A stretch of DNA of 60,000 nucleotides, from assembly GCF_964340395.1 (NCBI RefSeq), contig NC_135555.1, positions 21,242,447 to 21,302,446 on the forward strand, read 5' to 3'. Made by a program: the position numbers and the translations under genes. This document shows positions 48,470 through 59,899 of the stretch, piece by piece; position 1 is the stretch's first letter, and each line of letters begins with the position of its first letter. The stretch comes from Glandiceps talaboti (lineage: Eukaryota; Hemichordata; Enteropneusta; Spengelidae). The notes under the pieces were generated by a model. It made no database searches. It worked only from the letters and a program-made list of their open reading frames with translations, and had not been told where the DNA came from.

Positions 48470-48850
48470 CTCCTGTCCAGATAAAAAGGGGAACGTATAG
48501 ATACAGAATGTAAAATGTCTCTCTATTCCCTGTAGTGGAGATATATGTATGAATAAATAAACACTCTGAACAAAGAAATGTTCACAGTTTTCAACTGTGA
48601 ACAAAGTTATCAACACATTTACACATAAGTGAACTGTTTTTATCCGATTATAGATATTGTGGTCAATGCCATAACGCTCACAGATGTTGATCAGGTTTTG
48701 CAAGCCTTTGCTTGAAGGACTAAAAGTAATAAGGTTATCGGCTTAAAGAAATATCATTAAAAATATTTTCACCACACTTAAAGCAGTAATCAATAGTGTT
48801 TTTGCTCAGATACATGTTTATGGGGTCACTATCTTACTTATGTAAAAATT
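48470..48850 (-). mobile_element. LINE RT fragment, minus strand
   Basis: The minus strand near 48740-48610 reads DNLITFSPSSKGLQNLINIC, then ERYGIDHNIYNRIKTVHLC. It matches the RT stretch that follows the YADD box (YADD-L-x-LLSPS-x-x-GLQ-x-LL-x-x-C-x-x-YG). The YAD part is degraded. It also contains a perfect 10-bp hairpin with a 3-base loop at 48580-48602. Confidence 0.65.
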
Positions 48851-49998
48851 GTGTGATGCCGGTTATGCTCAATTTCAGAATAGGTGGGGTAGGTAGATTT
48901 TTTATTTTATTTTTTTAAAGATATTTTTATGTGAGTGTCTAGTTCAAGTAGTTATGTTTTCCGTTATTTTCCAAATGGTCTCTTTGTTATTGGTTTCATC
49001 CCATCCAATGTAAAGCCATTACAGATTGGAAGAACAGTTCTATCTTTAAGTTGATGTCAGTTTCTGCATCCACTATTTCTGGCAAGACTTCTGACAATTT
49101 TCACGATATTATTTATTTTTTTCTCAAATATGTAAAAAAAAAAAAAAAAATGTTTAGGGTTGACAGCGAAAAACTAGGTGTGGGTCGGGTAACCAGAAGG
49201 AAACAATTTTTTTATTAGGCCTTAGAGTCAGTGATGTTGATGTTACAATTTTTTCCTAATTATGATGTACATGGTGACAATTTTTTGCCGGATTGACAAA
49301 ATATAGGGTCATGCTGATCATTAGAAACCTTAGGCCATAATGCCTTGATTCATGGCTTTTGGTAATTAGGCAATACCTTAAGAATGCAACCTTCAAACTT
49401 AACATATGGTTGTTATAAAATCCACTAAATGACACATTCCCAGGCTTGTCAAATCTTGGAAAATCTGTGTATATATCATTGTTTCACCTTCAAACTTTAC
49501 CTGTAAATACTTTCTAATTATTAGCTGAGGGTGGTATGATATTACAAGCATTCACATAAATGCTTGGACACTACATTGATTATAACAAAGAGCACATTTC
49601 AGAGATGCTTGTTATTGTAGATTTTTAGGTTGCAAGCTCATATGACGTGTAAGTTTTATACATACATTGATTATAACAAAGAGCTTTGTGTCCCATACAA
49701 GTTTGTTTTGATCATTTGGACTATACATTTGTAGCTCAGTAATGTGGTAATGCATACGTAAGAATGTATGGATGTCATTCATGTTACAAGTGCATGGTGT
49801 GGTATCTCTTGAGTCTATTTTTGATGCACAAACACAAATACTGGTCATCATAGTTGTATCACTCCTCTTCTGATACTGGCTGTTTTTTGGTACTGTTTTA
49901 TTGTTGACATGGTGATTTTCCTGTGGACTTTTGCTATGTCTTCTATGAAGACTTTTCAATTTAGGTGAGAGAAATACTTTTTAGTCCTCAATGGGCTT

Positions 49999-50000
<2 letters not shown>
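48851..50000. other. Unannotated stretch
   Basis: No recognisable gene. ATTGATTATAACAAAGAGC is duplicated at about 49576 and 49666. The minus-strand 115-codon frame at 49612-49959 lacks any motif and its composition is unremarkable. Confidence 0.5.
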
Positions 50001-50002
<2 letters not shown>

Positions 50003-50041
<39 letters not shown>

Positions 50042-50079
50042 GCGTGTGCGTGTGCGTGTGCGTGTGTGTGTGTGTGTGT
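50003..50079. repeat. (TG)n/(TGCG)n microsatellite
   Basis: Alternating TG with an internal block of CGTGTG units. On the minus strand this alternation gives the His/Ala-rich frame, which is not a gene. Confidence 0.95.
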
Positions 50080-50099
50080 TTTGTCCATAATACATTTCT

Positions 50100-50945
50100 C
50101 AGACATGCAGTATCTGATTTCTTTCAAACCTGGCAAAAAGGTGACATAGTATATGGGACATATGCCCGTCACTATGATTTTTAATATATGCATATTTGAC
50201 TGGCGGCCATATTTGTAGTTAAAAATCTATATATTTACTGCATAAGTCAAAAACTGTAATACATAGAAACTCCATTCAAGTGTCTACCCGATATTATCAT
50301 ATGCAACCTATCTTGAGACTTTAACCATGACCTTGTCCTTGACCTTCAGAATCAGTTATCAAAATCAAGCCTATCACAGACACAATTTGTAGTATTTATA
50401 TAGTCAATTCTTTTAAATCATGTTCCAAGTATGAAGAAAAGGACTGTACTCAAGCAGTTGGTGCTCATATCACTTTACTGCATGGCATCCATATTTGTAG
50501 TAAAAACTTGCTGTATTACTGTATAACTCAAAACTTATTATATAGACACTCTCTGTTCATGTGTTTACCCCATATTATCACATGCAAGTTTTCTTGGATG
50601 ACAGTGACCTTTGACCTTTACCATGACCTATAGGGTAGACCATCAAAATTAGTACTTCCATATTGTAGACACTTTATAACAATGATGTGAAGCTAATTTT
50701 CTTTTAGATCGTGTCTATAGATAATACATAACCAGATAAACATACACATGCATTATTTTTGGTGTTCACATCACTTTTTACTCAATGGCAGCCGTAATTG
50801 TAGTGGACAATCATGATTTGCCACATATCTCAAAAATGTTAATACAGTCATAGAGACTACATTCAAGAGTCTACTCCCATATTGCCAGATTTAAACTTTT
50901 TTTGAGACATTGACCTTTGGTCTTGACCTTGGATCTTCAGGTTCA
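50100..50945. repeat. Noncoding tandem repeat, about 290 bp, three diverged copies
   Basis: Each copy runs (GGC.(G/T)CC(A/G)TA.TTGTAGT), (CT..ATAACTCAAAA), (ATAGA.ACT.C.TTCA.G), (CCATATTATCA), then TGACCTTTGACCTT-type text. Copies start near 50200, 50485 and 50785. No coding potential. Confidence 0.7.
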
Positions 50946-51051
50946 ATGATGGAAATTCACCTATTTCCTGCATTATCACAGACACTTAATTTGTTGCTAC
51001 CAATTTGTTTTAAATCACCTCCATTCAGTCACATAGAAGCAATTATTGGGC

Positions 51052-51095
51052 GGGGGGGGGGGGGGGGGGGGGGGGGGGAGGGTGGGGGGGGTGGA
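51052..51095. repeat. Poly-G tract (27 G, then G-rich)
   Basis: 27 uninterrupted G followed by AGGGTGGGGGGGGTGG. Four or more G-runs in a row could form a G-quadruplex on the + strand. Confidence 0.95.
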
Positions 51096-51109
51096 GAAAT
51101 GTATCGTCT

Positions 51110-53935
51110 GTGAAGACTTGTCAATTTAGGAATGGGTGTACTCTTTGTTTATAGGATGGGTTTAATTTAGGAGACAGAAATGCTTTTCAATTTAGGAGAG
51201 AAAAATACTTTTCTATTTAAGAGTGTAGAAATACTTTTCAAATAAGTGTAAGGATTACTTTTAATTTGGAGATTGTGGGGGCTTTCCATTTAGGGGAAAA
51301 ATTTCTTTTAATTGAGGGGATGATGTACTTTTCATTTTAATAGGGGAGAGAAATAATTTTTAATTGGGGGAATGGATGTACTTTTCATTTTAATAGGGGA
51401 GAGAAATAATTTTTAATTGGGGGAATGGATGTACTTTTCATTTTAATCTGGGAGAGAAATACTTGTTAATTGAGGGGATGGATGCACTTTTCATTTTAAT
51501 CGGCGAGAGAAATTCTTTTCACTTTAGGGGAAAGAAATATATTTTTTAATTTTAAGGATTGTGTAACTTTTCATTTTAGGGGAGAGAAATACTTTTCAAT
51601 TTATGGGGAGAGTAATACTTTTCACTTTAGGGGAAAGAAACACTTCAATTCATGGGGAGAGAAATCCTTTTCAATTTAGGGAATTGATGTACTTTTTGTT
51701 CATGGGATGGATGTACTTTTCATTTAGGGGAGAGAAATACTTTTTAATTGAGGGAAGGGATGTACTTTTCATTTAGGGGAGAGAAATACTTTTTAATTGA
51801 GGGAAGGGATGTACTTTTCATTTAGGGGAGAGAAATACTTTTTAATTGAGGGAAGGGATGTACTTTTCATTTAGGGGAGAGAAATACTTTTTAATTGAGG
51901 GGATGGATGTACTTTTCATTTAGGGGAGAGAAATACTTTTTAATTGAGGGGATGGATGTACTTTTCATTTAGGGGAAAGAAATACTTTTTAATTGAGGGG
52001 ATGGATGTACTTTTCAATTTAATTTGGGAGAGAAATACTTTTTAATTGAGGGAAGGGATGTACTTTTCATTTAGGGGAGAGAAATACTTTTTAATTGAGG
52101 GGATGGATGTACTTTTCATTTAGGGGAGAGAAATACTTTTTAATTAAGGGGATGGATGTACTTTTCAATTTAATTTGGGAGAGAAATACTTTTTAATTGA
52201 GGGAAGGGATGTACTTTTCATTTAGGGGAGAGAAATACTTTTTAATTGAGGGAATGGATGTACTTTTCAATTTAATTTGGGAGAGAAATACTTTTTAATT
52301 GAGGGAAGGGATGTACTTTTCATTTAGGGGAGAGAAATACTTTTTAATTGAGGGGATGGATGTACTTTTCATTTAGGGGAGAGAAATACTTTTTAATTGA
52401 GGGGATGGATGTACTTTTCATTTAGGGGAGAGAAATACTTTTTAATTGAGGGGATGGATGTACTTTTCATTTAGGGGAGAGAAATACTTTTTAATTGAGG
52501 GGATGGATGTACTTTTCATTTAGGGGAGAGAAATACTTTTTAATTGAGGGAAGGGATGTACTTTTCATTTAGGGGAGAGAAATACTTTTTAATTGAGGGG
52601 ATGGATGTACTTTTCAATTTAATTTGGGAGAGAAATACTTTTTAATTGAGGGAAGGGATGTACTTTTCATTTAGGGGAGAGAAATACTTTTTAATTGAGG
52701 GGATGGATGTACTTTTCATTTAGGGGAGAGAAATACTTTTTAATTGAGGGGATGGATGTACTTTTCATTTAGGGGAGAGAAATACTTTTTAATTGAGGGG
52801 ATGGATGTACTTTTCATTTAGGGGAGAGAAATACTTTTTAATTGAGGGAAGGGATGTACTTTTCATTTAGGGGAGAGAAATACTTTTTAATTGAGGGGAT
52901 GGATGTACTTTTCAATTTAATTTGGGAGAGAAATACTTTTTAATTGAGGGAAGGGATGTACTTTTCATTTAGGGGAGAGAAATACTTTTTAATTGAGGGG
53001 ATGGATGTACTTTTCATTTAGGGGAGAGAAATACTTTTTAATTGAGGGGATGGATGTACTTTTCATTTAGGGGAGAGAAATACTTTTTAATTGAGGGGAT
53101 GGATGTACTTTTCATTTAGGGGAGAGAAATACTTTTTAATTGAGGGAAGGGATGTACTTTTCATTTAGGGGAGAGAAATACTTTTTAATTGAGGGGATGG
53201 ATGTACTTTTCAATTTAATTTGGGAGAGAAATACTTTTTAATTGAGGGAAGGGATGTACTTTTCATTTAGGGGAGAGAAATACTTTTTAATTGAGGGGAT
53301 GGATGTACTTTTCATTTAGGGGAGAGAAATACTTTTTAATTGAGGGAAGGTATGTACTTTTTATTTAGGGGAGAGAAATACTTTTTAATTGAGGGGATGG
53401 ATGTACTTTTCATTTAGGGGAGAGAAATACTTTTTAATTGAGGGAAGGGATGTACTTTTCATTTAGGGGAGAGAAATGCTTTTTAATTGAGGGGATGGAT
53501 GTACTTTTCAATTTAATTTGGGAGAGAAATACTTTTTAATTGAGGAAAGGGATGTACTTTTCATTTAGGGGAGAGAAATGCTTTTTAATTGAGGGGATGG
53601 ATGTACTTTTCAATTTAATTTGGGAGAGAAATACTTTTTAATTGAGGGAAGGGATGTACTTTTCATTTAGGGGAGAGAAATACTTTTTAATTGAGGGAAG
53701 GGATGTACTTTTCATTTAGGGGAGAGAAATACTTTTTAATTGAGGGAAGGGATGTACTTTTCATTTTAATTTGGGAGAGAAATACTTTTTAATTGAGGGA
53801 AGGGATGTACTTTTCATTTAGGGGAGAGAAATACTTTTTAATTGAGGGGATGGATGTACTTTTCATTTAATAGGGGAGAAATACTTTTGAGTTTAGGGGA
53901 AATGAATACATTTCAACTAAGAGGAGAGATTACTT
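51110..53935. repeat. Satellite B, 49-bp monomer
   Basis: The monomer reads GATGTACTTTTCATTTAGGG, then GAGAGAAATACTTTTTAATT, then GAGGGGATG or GAGGGAAGG. The core from about 51700 to 53870 is near-identical; copies from 51110 to 51700 are diverged. About 45 core copies. No relation to satellite A was seen. Confidence 0.95.
52615..53510. repeat. Higher-order repeat in satellite B, 298 bp
   Basis: The 53-bp variant containing CAATTTAATTTGGG lies at 52615, 52913, 53211 and 53509, exactly 298 bp apart each time. This equals five 49-bp monomers plus one 53-bp variant. Outside this block the spacing is irregular (151, 102, 347, 102). Confidence 0.9.
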
Positions 53936-54004
53936 TCATTTTATGAATTGTGATACATGTACTTTTCAATTTAGGGAACAGAAATACTTTTGAATTTAGG
54001 GGAA

Positions 54005-54640
54005 GATTATTTTTTAAATACTTGTATTACAAGTAGGACAGTGCATAGAAAATATTAATTTTCTTCATGAAGAATACTTCACTATAACTTGTTATTGGTA
54101 AAACTCAAAGCTTGTATTTTGGCTGAATATGTCAACAATTTGAGGACATTTTTATTTATCTTAGCTATAAAAAGTAGAAAGTGTGTTAATTAAGTTTGTG
54201 CCACGTTAAAGTTAACCATCAATTCAATAACTGATTTCATTCATTACTTTCAAGAATCAGCAAGGTCAATTTTTCTGCTTTATAAACTTATTTGTGATTG
54301 TATACTTACATACATTTGGGTTGATTTTTTTAATTTTGATATTGTATTTACATGTCATATACATTTAATGAATTATATGTAATTTATATGTAATTTATAC
54401 TGCAGAGCAGAGTTGCAGAGTTGTTTATGTATACTGAATTTTACACTGATTCATAGATGAATAAGCTTTGTATCTGTTGCAGTAGGGGTTTATTACTTTG
54501 CGAAAAGTTTTTTTTATGTAATGTCTTCCTCAATTTTGTAAAAGTTAGGTTTATTAAGTAATATTTATTTGAGTTGTAAACTTTGCCAAGTTTGTTGCGA
54601 GTTGACGGTATGTTAGCTGTTCTAAGTTTCATACTTGCCA
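54005..54640. repeat. Segmental duplication, copy 1
   Basis: Shares AAATACTTGTATTACAAGTAG, the ATAACTTGTTATTGGTA phrase, CAGAGCAGAGTT and GTTAGCTGTTC.AAGTTTCAT with 55768-56515, in the same order. Confidence 0.9.
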
Positions 54641-54649
54641 TTTTTAATT

Positions 54650-55015
54650 TTAAGGATTGTGATACTTTTCAATTCATGGGAAGAGAAATACTTTTCAGTT
54701 TAGGGAATTGACGTGCTTTTTGTTTATGAGATGGATTTACTTTTTCCTTTAGGGGAGAGAGATACTTTTGAAGTTAGTGGAAAGAAAGCCTTTTCAACTA
54801 AGAGGAGACATTACTTTTATGGTACTTTTCCATTTAGGGGACTGAAATACTTTTCACTTTATAGGGGAATGATTGATGTACTTTTCAAGTTAGGGAGTGG
54901 ATGTACTTTCCATTTAAAGGAGAGAAATATGTTTTAATTTAGGGCAGAGACATACTTTTCAATTTAGGGAATGATATATTTTTTGTTTAGGGGACGTATT
55001 TAATTTTCACTTATG
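54650..55015. repeat. Diverged satellite B remnant
   Basis: Scattered monomer phrases (GAGAGAAATA, TACTTTTCA.TTTAGGG) at irregular spacing. They include a 74-codon open frame (54713-54937) that is only repeat sequence. Confidence 0.8.
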
Positions 55016-55443
55016 GATGAGAAATAATGTAATTTCTAGTGCTACAACGTATAGGGAGAAATCAATGTACTGGTGGGATGTTGAGGGCGCTCTTGTAGCA
55101 AGCTGTTCATGTGAACAACGTTATTACTAGTAATTAGGTGGTGTCAGTCTAAGTGCTGTCACCACAGAGCAACCACCAATTTTTTTCCTTTGATGTTTTG
55201 TATTTGTATATTAGACAAGTTAAAGGCAGCACAATGCTGCTGAATTTAGTTAAGTCTACTTTTTCTTTAAATATTCATAAGTAAATGTACATGTCCAGAA
55301 TACCTGAGAATTTATTTCTATGTAATTAGCCACATGTAAGCTAATGGTAGGTGCCTATGTTTCCCAAAAGCTTGATTTTTTCCCCAAGAGAGAAGGGTTT
55401 ATATTTCTGTTCTTGGTGCGAGGCCAAGTGAGGGCTGGCATTG

Positions 55444-55466
55444 CCCCCCCCCCCCCCCCCCCCCCC
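55444..55466. repeat. Poly-C tract (23 C)
   Basis: Uninterrupted run of 23 C. Confidence 0.95.
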
Positions 55467-55599
55467 AGATATGACAATTGAAGTGTAAACTCTTCTGTAC
55501 TTCATCCATGTACAGTTTTATGTGTGGTATTAAAGCCAGGTGGCAGTGTGCCCAACCAATGTAAATAGCTTGTTGGTGTAAGGTTTGTGTGTGAATCAG

Positions 55600-55735
55600 A
55601 ACCTTTCCAATTTAGGGGAGAGATTACTTATAATTATGGGAATTGGCGGTACTTTTTATTTAGGGGAGGGAAATACTTTTCATTTATGATGGGATGAATG
55701 TATGTTTCATTTTAATAGGGGAGAGAAAATATTAA
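55600..55735. repeat. Diverged satellite B remnant
   Basis: TTTAGGGGAGAGATTACTT and TTTAGGGGAGGGAAATACTT phrases precede copy 2 of the segmental duplication, as the core precedes copy 1. Confidence 0.75.
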
Positions 55736-55767
55736 TATTGGAAGACACAATGGACTGTTGTACTTGT

Positions 55768-56515
55768 AATTTTTTAAATACTTGTATCACAAGTAGAACA
55801 GTGCATAGAAAATATTAATACTAAAAGACACTAAACTTAAATAGACATAATCTGAGTGTACATGATTTAAATAAAGTTTTGGTGCATATTAAAACGTATG
55901 TGTAGTATTCTTCTTCATGAAGAATGCTCCATTATAATTTGTTATTGGTATAACTCAAAGCTTGTATTTTGGCTGAATATGTAAACAATTTGAGGCCATT
56001 TTTATTTATCGTAGCTATAAAAAAGTAGAATGTGTGTTAATTAAGCTTGTGCCATGTTAATGTTGACCATCAATTCAATGACTGATTTCATTCATTACTT
56101 TCAAGAATCAGCAAATGTCAATTTTTGTGTTTTATAAACTTATTTGTGATTGTATATTTACATACATTAGGTTTTTTTTTTTACTTTTGATATTGTATTT
56201 ACATAATTTTTTAATGTCATTCATATACATTTATATGTAATTTATATGTAATTTATATGTAATTTATACTGCAGAGCAGAGTTTTAGAGTTGTATATGTA
56301 GACTGAATTTTACACTGATTCATAGATGTATAAGCTTTGTATTTGTTGCAGTAGGGGTTTGTCACTTTGCGAAAAGTTTCTTTTGTGTAATGTGCTCCTC
56401 AATTTGATAAAAGTTAGGTTTATAAAGTATTATTATTTGTATTGTAAACTGCAAAGTTTGTTGTGAGTTGATGGTATAAGTGAGAGTATGTTAGCTGTTC
56501 CAAGTTTCATACTTG
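55768..56515. repeat. Segmental duplication, copy 2
   Basis: Second copy of 54005-54640. It has about 100 bp (near 55820-55910) absent from copy 1. ATATGTAATTT is present in three tandem copies near 56230-56265. Confidence 0.9.
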
Positions 56516-56627
56516 CCCCTCTACACTGATTTGAAACAGATTCCATAGATGGGAATTACTGAAATTACTGTACATGCAAATTACATTCTTGAACAAAAAT
56601 ATGGAAGTATGAATATTACGACATTGT

Positions 56628-56800
56628 ACAGGACTCTATATTCATTTCACTCAGAGACCCTGGTAGTTAATTTTTGAAGGACTCTATATTCATTTCACTC
56701 AGAGACCCTGGTAGTTTATGTAGACTGAATTTTACACTGATTCATAGATGTAAGGACTCTATATTCATTTCACTCTAAGACCCTGGTAGTTAGATTTGAA
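56628..56800. repeat. Three-copy mosaic repeat
   Basis: GGACTCTATATTCATTTCAC, then TC.(G/A)AGACCCTGGTAGTT, begins near 56631, 56680 and 56755. Before the third copy lies GTAGACTGAATTTTACACTG, a phrase copied from the segmental duplication (56297). Confidence 0.85.
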
Positions 56801-57870
56801 GAACAAATCACCCGTGATGGTAAAATGACATCAGGAAGACATCAAATTGTACAGTATTAGCTATTACTTATAAACTACATGTTTTATGTATCTCACTTTG
56901 TTGCCCTTGACAACAAACCACTGTGACCTGGTTTGAATATGACTATATATGTCTATATTGTATGTGAATATAAGAGATGAGGGTGCAGTGATATGTAAGA
57001 GTATCAAGTCATTGTGGCGAGCAAGAAGTCTTATCACCAACTTTGTATGGTTGTAGTTCCTTTAGCCAGCATACTATTTTACAATCATAAAATTGGGAAT
57101 TTTACTAAGAAACCAAGCAGTGGGACAGTTTAAAAACATGTGACTTAAAAATGTCAGTCAGATTTGCAGACAACTACAATTTCTCATCTCAAAATTTAAA
57201 GTGTTGGGATCTGATGTTACCAATGTTATTTTTGTTGTGAATAATTGTTGTTCTAATTTATTGTGTTGTGTCTCTTTTGACTGATTGTGTAATTTGGAGA
57301 TATAATTATGTGACAAAAGGCTGGGGTCAGAATTTATGGCAGGGGGGCCTGGGGAGAAATTATTTTGTTCAAAAAAAATTTCCAATAACCCCCCTCCCTT
57401 CACCCTTCACTCTCAAAGCATTTCATACCCCTAAATGAACCAAAGAATTTTCTTGCCCCCCCCCCCCCTGACTACACAACAATGAGAAATTTCTCTGCAA
57501 ATATATGTGGGCTGTACTTGGAGATACTTACTAAGCAGCACTATATGAAAAGTCACCCAGTTTAATCTTTAGCAGAGGATGTGTAAATGTGATGAGTATG
57601 AGACAAAGTTCCACATTTGACTTAATTTACCCCCGGTGATCTCTCCCCTGGGGGCTGTAGACAGTCAAAAGTGGTACTGCATCTTGTATTAGCCCTGGAC
57701 AGAGATGGTGGTGGTTAGGTAGGTCACAGGTAAGGTAAAGGTGGGTAAATTAGACTTTTCTTGATTCTGGGCAGAAACAACATCCCCATGATAGCTCAGT
57801 TTCTTGTTCAATTTTCATAATGAAGTACTATATACTACGAATGCATGGATAGGACAGATCAGACTTACCT
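56801..57870. other. Unannotated stretch
   Basis: No gene recognised. Holds short C-runs near 57390 and 57458-57468. Nothing else supported. Confidence 0.5.
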
Positions 57871-57880
57871 TGAGTTACAC

Positions 57881-58189
57881 TCTGGACTCTCTCATAGTCC
57901 TCGGAGCTTCGCTTTACTAAAAATTAAAGCTAAGCGAATTATTTTGGATGTACCGATATCGATGCCAGCTATATAACCATACTCGAATATCCTTGTACTG
58001 GCCCGAGCTTCCTGAAACCACTGAGCATCGCATTCACACGTCAACGAATGGATATCTCTATGTATGTGGTGCACAGTACAAGGATATTCGAGTATGATCT
58101 AGAGTACGATTATATAGCAGTACATCCAAAATAATTCGTTTTGCTTTAATAGTAAAGCGAAGCTCCAAGGACTGTGAGAGAGTCTAGCT
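57881..58189. mobile_element. MITE, 309 bp, long TIRs and 8-bp target duplication
   Basis: The arms pair over about 115 bp: GGACTCTCTCATAGTCC..., AAGCGAATTATTTTGGATGT and CATACTCGAATATCCTTGTACTG match the inverted right side with few changes. AGTTACAC flanks it at 57873-57880 and 58190-58197. An 8-bp target duplication is typical of hAT. No ORF from a transposase; the 60-codon minus frame inside is incidental. Confidence 0.8.
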
Positions 58190-58367
58190 AGTTACACACT
58201 CACTCTGTACATTGGCGGCATTCTTCACTATACGTACTTCCTACAAGTTCTGAAAAGAGTGACACCAACGTCAATTGCTGATGAAGGTGGGGGACCCTGG
58301 AGGATTTCCCTATTAGCTTGTGTATTTTTTTCATGGACCCCCTACATAATCTTGGGGAAAATTGATG

Positions 58368-58381
58368 CCCCCCCCCCCCCC
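58368..58381. repeat. Poly-C tract (14 C)
   Basis: Uninterrupted C run next to a second short C run near 58417. Part of the G/C-tract cluster at the 3' end of the window. Confidence 0.85.
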
Positions 58382-58704
58382 ACTCGCAAGTTCTTGAATT
58401 TTTCCATGGCCCATCCCCCCATAGACTTACACACATATATAAACACACTATACATACACAGTGTACATATATGTATGTATGTATGCATGCATGCATACAA
58501 TTACAAAACACACACATACAAACAAACAGCTTCAGCGCCATGCCTATAGCCTTTGAACCTCTGAACCTTTGTTCAGTTGTGCTAAAAAAATAAATACTCA
58601 ACTTATCAAGTTTTTGTTTATAAACTTTTACAGGGTAAATCATTATACTAAAAAAAGAAGATAACCATTTCATGCACAATGACAAGAACAATATATTTCC
58701 ATTG

Positions 58705-58800
58705 GGCAATGGGGGGGGGGTGGATTTGTAGGGATGGGTCAGTCACCCAGTTTTTGAAATTCGCAGGGGGGGGGGGGGGTCATGCTGTTTTGGATTATGA
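58705..58800. repeat. G-tract repeat family unit
   Basis: G-runs near 58710 and 58766, the second followed by TCATGCTGTTTTGGATTATG. A similar Gn-TCATGTTTTAGAATTAAT-type unit occurs at 59880-59985, followed by GGGGGTCAGT.TATTTTTT. Confidence 0.5.
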
Positions 58801-59400
58801 TGGAAGAAAAAAATCCTTTTCTACAATAGCATAATATCCTTGTCTGAAATGTGGTACATATTAATATTTGTTCTTGTCCATGTTTCTTACATGAATTAGT
58901 TCAAACATAACTATACATATACATATACATGTATTACTAGCTACCACCACACTAGTTACAGAACATGTCATGTAAATGCTTGGCTGTTTCATGCTTCACT
59001 TATATTGCAGTTTGGGACAAAAGTCAACTTAAAGGTTTCGTAATGGTACTCTTCGTCTAGATAGTTTATAAAAGAAGTTAATCTAAAATGTTCCCTACTC
59101 GTCACTATGAACTTGTCAGAAGGGATTAATACACTTTCTATTTTGGACACTACATGTTATTGACACTACAAATCACCACATCTCATCAGACTCCAGTTTC
59201 TATTATACACTAGGTATGACCACCTAAAGTTCTCTAACATACCAGTGACTTTACTATACATGCAATGTTAATTCCCCTATAACAATGTTACGGGCCCATT
59301 TTTATGTGACATGGGAAACTCATGTAAATCTTACATTTACGTTGGCTTTTCAAAGCTTGGAAATATTACCTCAAAGGCTATGAATAACCTAAACATTGCC
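58800..59400. other. Unannotated stretch
   Basis: AT-rich, with a (TACATA)n patch near 58912-58930. No gene recognised. Confidence 0.5.
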
Positions 59401-59403
59401 TTA

Positions 59404-59725
59404 ATAGAAGCAAAAAACTCCATATCTGCCAGGGGGAAAACCCCAAGGACTTCCTCACCCCCAGAGGTCACTCATGCATTCAACCAACAATCAGATGCAC
59501 CAACAACCTTTTTAGTGTCATAATGGTATTAAACTTTTCTTAAATATTTTCACCCAATTCTAATTTGAGATGATAGTCTTTTAAAGATGTGAAATAGTCT
59601 AAAATTAAAAACTCCCCGGGCTTCTAGGGGGAGAACCCCTAGGGACCTCCCCCCCATAAGAGATGTACATAATCCCTTCTCAAGCTTTCCCCCTACCTTT
59701 CACTGTCAAGATGCTATTAAACTCC
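59404..59725. repeat. Tandem repeat, about 196 bp, two copies
   Basis: AAAACTCC..., (C/T)AGGGGGA(A/G)AACCCC and AGGAC(T/C)TCC, then ACTGTCA/AGTGTCA...TATTAAACT, lie near 59410 and 59604. The second copy forms a small stem (CTAGGGG...CCCCTAG). Confidence 0.7.
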
Positions 59726-59879
59726 TTTTGGAATATATTTACCCTGTGTATAGTCAATAATTATCATTATGAAAGTGATAACCCAGGATCTTATAAAGTA
59801 GATGCAAGACAGTCAAGCAATCCCCACGAGTAACAATAAAAAAAATACCGGTGATGTGAATATTATATATGGTGCGGGA

Positions 59880-59899
59880 GGGGGGGGGGGGGGGGGGGG
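59880..59899. repeat. Poly-G tract (20 G)
   Basis: Uninterrupted G run followed by TCATGTTTTAG. Confidence 0.95.

Noticed and set aside
49612-49959. 115-codon minus-strand ORF as a small gene
   Set aside because: No motif, no neighbouring exon signals, and an expected length for AT-rich sequence of this size.
49981-50193. His/Ala/Thr-rich minus-strand ORF
   Set aside because: It is the TG/CG microsatellite.
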